A stretch of DNA of 64,000 nt from Cenococcum geophilum 1.58 (lineage: Eukaryota > Ascomycota > Dothideomycetes > Gloniales > Gloniaceae): NCBI GenBank assembly GCA_001692895.1, contig KV748294.1, positions 114,984-178,983 of the forward strand. The letters run 5' to 3'. A program made the translations under genes and the position numbers. The notes under the pieces were generated by a model that had not been told where the DNA came from, did no database searches, and saw nothing but the letters and a program-made list of their open reading frames with translations. Of this stretch, positions 57,441-64,000 are shown piece by piece (position 1 is the stretch's first letter; every line of letters begins with the position of its first letter).

Positions 57441-57920
57441 TAGGAGCTAGCGTGGGTATAAGAATAGAAAGAGGGTTAAAAAATAGATTGTTAAGGCGAT
57501 GATAAAGTTAAAGGCGCGTAATAAGGTCCTCTATACTAACCTAGTACTAACCTAGGCCTCAAAAACGCGTCTAAAAAGTAGGGGCTACTACTAAAAGGGG
57601 GGGGTAATATTTGGACGATATGTCGCGGACCTTAGGGGGTTATACGTAACTTAAGGTTATGTTAAGCCTAACCCGGACCTCTAATACCTATTATATATTA
57701 GGGGGGCTAATTTGGCGCGGTTATAACCCGGGTTAATATAAGGTTAGGGCCACCCCTACTAATAATACGCCCGAACCCCATATAAGGTCGCGTAGTAACC
57801 GCCCCTAAGTACTTTCGCACGCGATTTTGGGCGAAAAGGTATATAATTTGTGTTAGATCGGTACTTCTAGACGGTCGCGTAATATTGCTCTAAATTTATA
57901 ATACCTAAACGGGCTCTATT

Positions 57921-58268
57921 CCTATATTAAGGTGTCTTAGTTACTATAGTATAGTCCTATATTAAGATGTCTTGGTTACTGTAGTATAGTCCTATATTAA
58001 GGCGTCTTAGTTAATGCAGTGTAGTCCTATATTAAGGCGTTTCAGTTACTATAGTGCAGTTATATATTAAGGCGTCTCGGTTATTGTAGTATAGTCCTAT
58101 ATTAAGACGTCTTGGTTACTAGTATAGTCCTATATTAAGACGTCTTAGTTACTATAGTGTAGTTGTATATTAAGGCGTCTTAGTTACTGTAATGTAATTG
58201 TATATAGAGGCGTCTTAGTTACTGTAGTATAGTTATATATTAAGGCGTCTTAGTTACTATAGTAAAAT
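57921..58268. repeat. 35-bp tandem repeat array, unit 2
   Basis: Same ten-copy array as in unit 1, with the same order of variant copies (for example the shortened sixth copy ending ACTAGTATAGT), so the array was duplicated as a block with the unit. Confidence 0.9.
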
Positions 58269-58639
58269 AACTATTTAGATATTTTTATAAAGCTAATCTA
58301 AAGAACGCTGACCTCGTAGCTATTCTAGCTGGTTAATAGCCTATCTCTTATCTCTTGCTATACCGTCTTCTACGCGCCGTCTTATATCCTTAATTATCCT
58401 ATGGCGACGGCTATAAAATATAGCCTTACCGTTAACCCGCTAGCGTGCCCCCTAGTAGTAATTAAGAGCTTTAATTAACGGCCTACCTGCTAGCCCTGAA
58501 GTCTACTTAGTTTAGAGCTGGAAGACTAAATTACTGCTTTAAAGTATTTTATATTTCCTTAGCGGCGCCTATAGGTTAAGAATAAATAGGAGAGATAGTT
58601 AAGTATTAGCTTATGCCTATGCTAGTAGGGGCGATGCGG

Positions 58640-61050
58640 ATATAGTAGACGGCTAAGTGGGTGGTGTAGATATTATAGACGGCTAAGTAGATGGTATAGA
58701 TATTGTAGACGGCTGAGTGGATGGTGTGGATATTGTAGATAGCAGCTAAGTGGGCAGTATAGATATTATAGACGGCGGCTAAGTGAGCAGTATGGATATT
58801 ATAAACGGCCGAGTAGGCGGCGTAGATATAGTAGACGTTATAGTAGACGGCGCGGGCTCGCCTAAAGGTGGATGTATAGACTTTATAGACCCTATCTAGA
58901 TACCCGTCTTCCCTTACTGGATCTATATAGGTGCGAATAATGCTAATAACCTTTTTATTTCACTAAGGCGTTTTAAGATTATTTATACGCGTAATTAAAC
59001 CCCCTTTATTTTAGAGATTGCAGCCTAATATCTTAGCTTAGCTACGGCCTTATAGGTAGGCTAGTATTTCCGTATTATTAGCTTATTTAGCGTAACTATA
59101 TTAGCTAGCGAGCTTTTTACCTGTGTAGTAAACCTCTAGTACTCCTTATAGCTAAAAAGGGGGTCCTTCTATAGGGGGTGGAGTAGGAACTACTTGTGTA
59201 GGATTACTAAGTCCTGTAATAGGATTACCCTAAATGTGTAAAGGAGGCGTAAAAATCTTAAGCCCGTAAGGTTAAGCTATATAACCTTATTATCGGCCCT
59301 ACCTAGGTAGTAGGCCTCTATGCGTTTTAGCTAGATGTTAGTCTTAGGCCATATCTTTAAATAGAGGGCCTTCTTTGGTACCTCCTGTGCGTGGGGGAGA
59401 AAGTAGCCCTTTCCTTTCTTTAGGAAGCTGGTAATTGACTGTATAAACGCACGGGGTAGGTAGCTAAGGTAGGCTCCCGTTATTATGTCTATATTTTAGC
59501 GTTTAGCCCATCTAATTTAGGTCTCCTTAACGCCGCTAAGCTTGGTATGCCAGATGCTCTACTTATAGGCGCTATAGGTCTTCTCCTTTAAGTAAATTTC
59601 TACCCCCTAGAATATCTTTTTATTTTATTTAAACTGCGTATAATAGCTTAGCGGCCGTTATGGTACTTTAATACTGCTAGGGAAGACGTATAGGTTATAG
59701 TAGTCCTCTAGCTGCTAAAAGGATGGGAAGCTTTTAGCGCTATCTTTACCCTAGTGGTTAAAGAAGTAGAAGGCTACTATAGAGAGGGGGTAGAGGATAG
59801 GGTTAGCGTTCCGTATATAGCCTATATACGTTAACCTTGCCGTACTAATTTTACTTCCCTTATATTATTGATTATAATTAATATATAGCGCTAACTTGTC
59901 TAGTTTAAGGCCTTTATCTTTATTCTACTAGTTTAATAAAAATAAAGGTTAGTAAGCTAAATATCTTATCTAACTTTTATTACGGGTAATAGTAGTATAG
60001 AGCCTAAGGAACGGGTTAGAAAATAAGTAGCTATTATAAACTGGGTAGGGTAATATATAACCTAAAAATAACTTAGCTGTAGTTTAAAGGTAAGACTTAA
60101 CTAAACCTAGTATCTTAGAGCCCGTCTCTTAGCACTAAGTAATTACCTTTTTAAGCCTTTAATGTTATAGCCCGCTAGTAATTATAAATAGGCCTTAATT
60201 AAATAAAGTTAATGCGTTAAATCCGGTCCTTATTACGGTAGACGCTATTTAGTACTACCGAGAGCTTTGCCCCCTATAGCGGCTATAAGGTCTTACCTTT
60301 TAACTACTACGCGTAAAGCTTGGTAATAGCGGAGACGTAGCTATTTATAACTAAGTATTGGACTATTTTATTAAATAGGGCGTTTAGGGCCTCCTTGTCC
60401 TATATCTCCCCTTCCTCCTTTATAGCTTCTTCTCCTATACCTACGGCTGCCCCTACGGCTGCCCCTATGGCTGACTTCCCTTCTAGCTGCCCTACCTACT
60501 TAACTATCTTCTGCCTCTTTTTTACCCGCTCGCTATCTTTTTATATTTCTTTCTATTTTAACTTCCGTTTTTAATAGCTAGTAGCCTATAATTTTTAGTT
60601 AACGACTTACTGCTCTAAAAATAGGTAAAGCTTATCTTCTATTACCTAGGCGCTGTCTGTATTACCTTCTAATCTCGCGTACTAGTCTTCCTACTTTTTC
60701 TGCTTTAGCTTATACGCCCTTATAGTATTTTTTAAGTGCTAGGCCTTATAAATATTATATAGCCGTGCCGTTTGGGCCTTGAATTTGTTCTAAAGGCTAT
60801 AGGAGGAAGGGGAGGAGGAGGTTAGGGGGGCTTTCTTTAATTATAAAGTAGACTATAGGGTAAGAAGATTCTTAAAAGACTTTATCTCTATAAGAGGTTA
60901 GGGGGAAAACGCGTGAGTATAGCGCGGGTATAGGTAAATAAAGCTATTAAACGCGTAAATATTGATAGAGGAGGAGAAGAAGAGAGCTTTATATTATAGA
61001 ATTAGAATTATAGTAGGCCGTTCTATATAAAACTAGAAGTCCCGCGTAAG
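58640..61050 (-). pseudogene. Crypton-2 Ndc10/GCR1_C tyrosine recombinase remnant, unit 2
   Basis: Second copy of the gene at 55030-57440, with the same blocks: N-terminal block near 60640-60750, linker near 60450, VAFYFF block near 59770, SYLPRAFI block near 59460, FPLHPL near 59180 and the C-terminal ten-residue repeat near 58645-58850. It carries additional one-base indels, for instance around 59930 and 60050, so it is more broken than unit 1. Confidence 0.75.
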
Positions 61051-61531
61051 CTAGGAGCTAGCACAGGCATAAGAATAGGAAGAGAGTTAAAAAATGGATT
61101 ATTAAGGTGATAATAAGGTTAAAGGCGCGCGATAAGGTCCTCTATACTAACCTAGTACTAACCTAGGCCTTAAAAACGCGTCTAAAAAGTAGGGGCTATT
61201 ACTAAAAGGGGGGGGTAATATTTGGATAATATATCGCGGACCTTAGGGGGTTATACGTAATCTAAGGTTATGCTAAGCCTAACCCGGACCTCTAATACCT
61301 ATTATATATCGGGGGGGCTAATTTAGCGCGGTTATAACCCGGGTTAATATAAGGTTAGGGCTACCCCTGCTGATAATATACCCGAACCCCGCACGAGGTC
61401 GCGTAGTGACCACCCCTAAGTACTTTCGCACGCGATTTTGGGCGAAAAGGTATATAATTTATGTTAGATCGGTACTTCTGGACGGTTGCGTAATATTGCT
61501 CTAAATTTATAACACCTAAACGGGCTCTATT

Positions 61532-61879
61532 CCTATATTAAGGTGTCTTAGTTGCTATAGTATAGTCCTATATTAAGATGTTTTAGTTACTGTAGTATAG
61601 TTCTATATTAAGGCGTCTTGGTTAATACAGTACAGTCTTATATTAAGGCGTTTCGGTTACTATAGTGTAGTTATATATTAAGGTGTTTTAGTTACTATAG
61701 TGCAGTCCTATATTAAGACGTCTTGGTTACTAGTATAGTCCTATATTAAGACGTCTTAGTTACTATAATGTAGTCGTATATTAAGGCGTCTTGGTTACTG
61801 TAGTGTAATCGTATATAGAGGCGTCTTAGTTACCGTAGTATAGTTATATATTAAGGCGTCTTAGTTACTATAATAAAAT
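61532..61879. repeat. 35-bp tandem repeat array, unit 3
   Basis: Third copy of the array with the same order of variants. Confidence 0.9.
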
Positions 61880-62234
61880 AACTATTTAGATATTTTTATA
61901 AAGCTAATCTAAAGAACGCCGACCTCGTAGCTATTCTAGCTGGTTAATAGCCTATCTCTTATCTCTTACTATATTGTCTTCTACGCGCTATCTTATATCC
62001 TTAATTATTTTATGGTNACGGCTATAAAATATAGCCTTGCCGTTAACCCGCTAGCGTGCCCCCTAGTAGTNATTAAGAGCTTTAATTAACGGCCTACCTA
62101 CTAGCCCTAAAGTTTACTTAGTTTAGAGCTGGAAGACTAAATTACTGCCTTAAAGTATTTTATATTTCCTTAGCGGCGCCTATAGGTTAAGAATAAATGG
62201 GAGAGATAGTTAAGTATTAGCTTATGCCTACGCT

Positions 62235-63415
62235 AGTAGGGGTGATGTGGATATAGTAGACGGCTAAGTAGGTGGTATAGATATTATAGATAGCTAAGCG
62301 GATGGTATAGATATTATAAACGGCTAAGCGGATAGTGCGGATATTATAGATAGTAGCTAAGTAGGTAGTATAGATATTATAGACGGCGGCTAAGCGGGTA
62401 GTATAGATATTATAGACGGCCGAGTAGGCGGCGTAGATATAGTAGACATTATAGTAGATGGTGTGGGCTCGCCTAAAGGTAGATATATGGACTTTATAGG
62501 CCCTATTTAGATACCTGTCTTCCCTTACTAGATTTATATAGGTGCGAATAATGCTAATAACCTTTTTATTTCGCTAAGGCGTTCTAAGATCGTCTATACG
62601 CGTAATTAAACCCCCTTTATTTTAGAGATTATAGCCTTATATTTTAGCTTAGCTACGGCCTTATAAGTAGGCTAGTATTTTCGCATTATTAGCTTATTTA
62701 GCGTAACTACGTTAGTTAGTAAGCTTTCTACCCGCGTGGTAAACCTCTAGTACTTTTTATAGCCGAAAAGGGGGTCCTTCTATAGGGGGTGGAGTGGGAA
62801 CTACTTGCGTAGGATTACTAAGTCCTGTAATAGGATTACTTTAAACGCGTAAAGGAGGCGTAAAAATCTTAAGCCCGTAAGGTTAAGCTATATAACCTTA
62901 TTATTGGCCCTACCTAGGTAGTAGGCCTCTATACGTTTTAGCTAGATGTTAGTCTTAGGCTATATCTTTAAATAAAGGGCCTTCTCCGGCACCTCCCGTG
63001 TATAGGGGAGAAAGTAGCCCTTTCCTTCCTTTAGGAAGCCGGTGATTGACTATATAAACGCACGGGGTAGGTAGCTAAGGTAGGCTCCCGTTATTACGTC
63101 TATATTTTAGCGTCTGGCCTATTTAATTTAGGTCTCCTTAACGCCGCTAAGCTTAGTATACCGGATGCTCTGCTTATAGGCGCTATAGGTTTTCTTTTTT
63201 AAGTAAATTCCTACCCCTTAGAATATCTTTTTATTCTATTTAAACTGTGTATAATAGCTTAGCGGCCGTTGCGGTACTTTAATACTGCTAGGGAAGATAT
63301 ATAGGTTATAGTAGTTCTTTAGCTGCTAAAAGGATGGGAAGCTTTTAGCGCTATCTTTACCCTAGTGGTTAAAGAAGTAGAAGGCTACTATAGAGAGGGG
63401 GTAGAGGATAGGGTG
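62235..63415 (-). pseudogene. Crypton-2 recombinase remnant, unit 3 (C-terminal half only)
   Basis: Contains the C-terminal ten-residue repeat (about 62245-62450), FPLHPL region near 62790, SYLPRAFI-type block near 63060 and the VAFYFF block near 63380. It is cut there, so the N-terminal DNA-binding and linker parts are lost. RIP stops as in the other units. Confidence 0.75.
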
Positions 63416-64000
63416 GAATATCGGCGGTATCCCCCGTTTCGGGAGCCATCATGGATCTATCGCGCAGAAGTTGACGTTATGTATTCCTGGCGCTGTGAAT
63501 CTGCCGGCAATTGGTGCCTTTATTGGAATTCCTGATCGAATATTAAGTGTTCGCCGATATAGTAATGTTTTCGTGATATATTCGCATTAATGTGCGAATT
63601 ATGAGTTGTTTTCTGCCGTTGGCATGATATTATTCGGATTATGATCCCATATATCCAATTCCAGTAATGAAATTTTGATGTGATCGGAGTTTCATAGACT
63701 AGATTCCAGATGACGGAATTCTGAGGTATTGTATGTGGATGTCGTAAATATATATTGACGGTTATAACGATAAAAGATTGGCAAGGGAATCCGGTAGTGA
63801 TGATAAATGGATATCATTTTCATCTGTTCTATAAATCGAATGATTGAAATAAAAATAATTTGATTTTTTATTTCCCGGATTTGATCTGTTCAATCGCGGA
63901 TATATATTAATATATAAATTATTATATTCCCTTCATCTTAATCGTGCCGTTCCAATTCATATATCCGATATATGTTTTGCGATTGGGTGAAGGAGATGGA
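63416..64000. other. Non-RIP AT-rich flank, no gene recognised
   Basis: From 63416 CA and TG dinucleotides are frequent again, TAG/TAA no longer dominate, and GAT/ATC/ATT words prevail. No part matches the repeats to the left. I find no convincing coding frame in 585 bases. It may be single-copy DNA at the edge of the repeat block, a less-mutated insertion or a mis-join. Confidence 0.7.

Larger units (their letters stand above)
54101..57706 (-). mobile_element. Crypton-2 unit 1
   Basis: First of three head-to-tail units; 3606 bp. Each unit has, in plus-strand order, a GC-rich border with a G run, a 35-bp tandem array, a 3' region, a minus-strand Ndc10/GCR1_C recombinase gene and an end reading GGACCTCTAATACCTAT. 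Ns occur at 56501-56523. Confidence 0.82.
57707..61317 (-). mobile_element. Crypton-2 unit 2
   Basis: Second unit, 3611 bp, same organisation as unit 1 with transitions and one-base indels. It starts and ends at the shared junction sequence. Confidence 0.82.
61318..63415 (-). mobile_element. Crypton-2 unit 3, truncated
   Basis: Identical organisation to the other units until 63415, where it stops inside the recombinase gene (after GAGGATAGGGT, which continues TAGCG in units 1 and 2). The 5' half of the gene is missing. Ns lie at 62017 and 62071. Confidence 0.85.

Noticed and set aside
63416-64000. Start of a host gene in the non-RIP tail
   Set aside because: Short frames only, for instance an ATG near 63452 that stops after a few codons; no motif.
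1-64000. tRNA, rRNA, biosynthetic cluster or intact host gene
   Set aside because: No cloverleaf, rRNA core or uninterrupted long frame was seen on either strand.

Overview
This window looks like a block of fossil transposons from a filamentous ascomycete (Pezizomycotina; class not determinable by eye) that has been heavily mutated by RIP (repeat-induced point mutation). Almost every CpA/TpG has become TpA, so CAG, CAA and TGG codons read as TAG or TAA. CpG is kept. Duplicate copies differ almost only by transitions. I see no intact host gene and no tRNA or rRNA. Every coding entry is a pseudogene recognised through its stop codons; the short open frames that survive are mostly accidental.

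Layout, 1-29.5 kb: a nested retrotransposon stack. A Tad1-like LINE fragment (1-1842, minus) interrupts Gypsy-A (plus; pieces at 1843-2361, 9278-9905 and 18611-21896). Gypsy-A also hosts Gypsy-B (2362-9277, minus, 187-bp LTRs, target duplication GGTTC) and Copia-C (9906-18610, minus, 217-bp LTRs, target duplication AGTAT). Copia-C keeps only gag and carries two head-to-tail Crypton elements (Crypton-1a/b). Gypsy-A itself sits in the integrase gene of Gypsy-E (minus; 21897-22161 and 24578-29518), which also hosts a second, ORF1-only LINE (22162-24568, target duplication AAGCTTATA) and a palindromic MITE (28510-28948).

29.5-43.3 kb: Gypsy-F (plus) with a second palindromic MITE (30020-30448) and a complete Gypsy-D inserted in it (34491-40451, minus, 359-bp LTRs, target duplication GACAA). 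The Gypsy-F 3' LTR is followed by an inverted fragment of Gypsy-A (40902-43340).

43.3-54.1 kb: a different kind of region. It opens with a degraded DUF3435 tyrosine recombinase, the 'captain' family of Starship giant elements, with two recognisable spliceosomal introns. Behind it lie a G-rich tract, a BTB/POZ-type gene remnant, several unidentified coding remnants and a 17-bp minisatellite. I read this as a candidate fossil Starship 5' end with cargo.

54.1-63.4 kb: three head-to-tail copies (about 3.6 kb each, the third truncated) of a second Crypton family (Crypton-2), each with an Ndc10/GCR1_C-type tyrosine recombinase on the minus strand and a 35-bp repeat array. At 63,416 the repeat and the RIP signature stop abruptly; the last 585 bases are AT-rich but not RIP-like.

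The notable theme is tyrosine-recombinase mobility: a captain-like DUF3435 gene and two unrelated Crypton families, both present as tandem arrays with a shared short sequence at each junction. This is what integration of circular intermediates into a resident copy's attachment site would leave.
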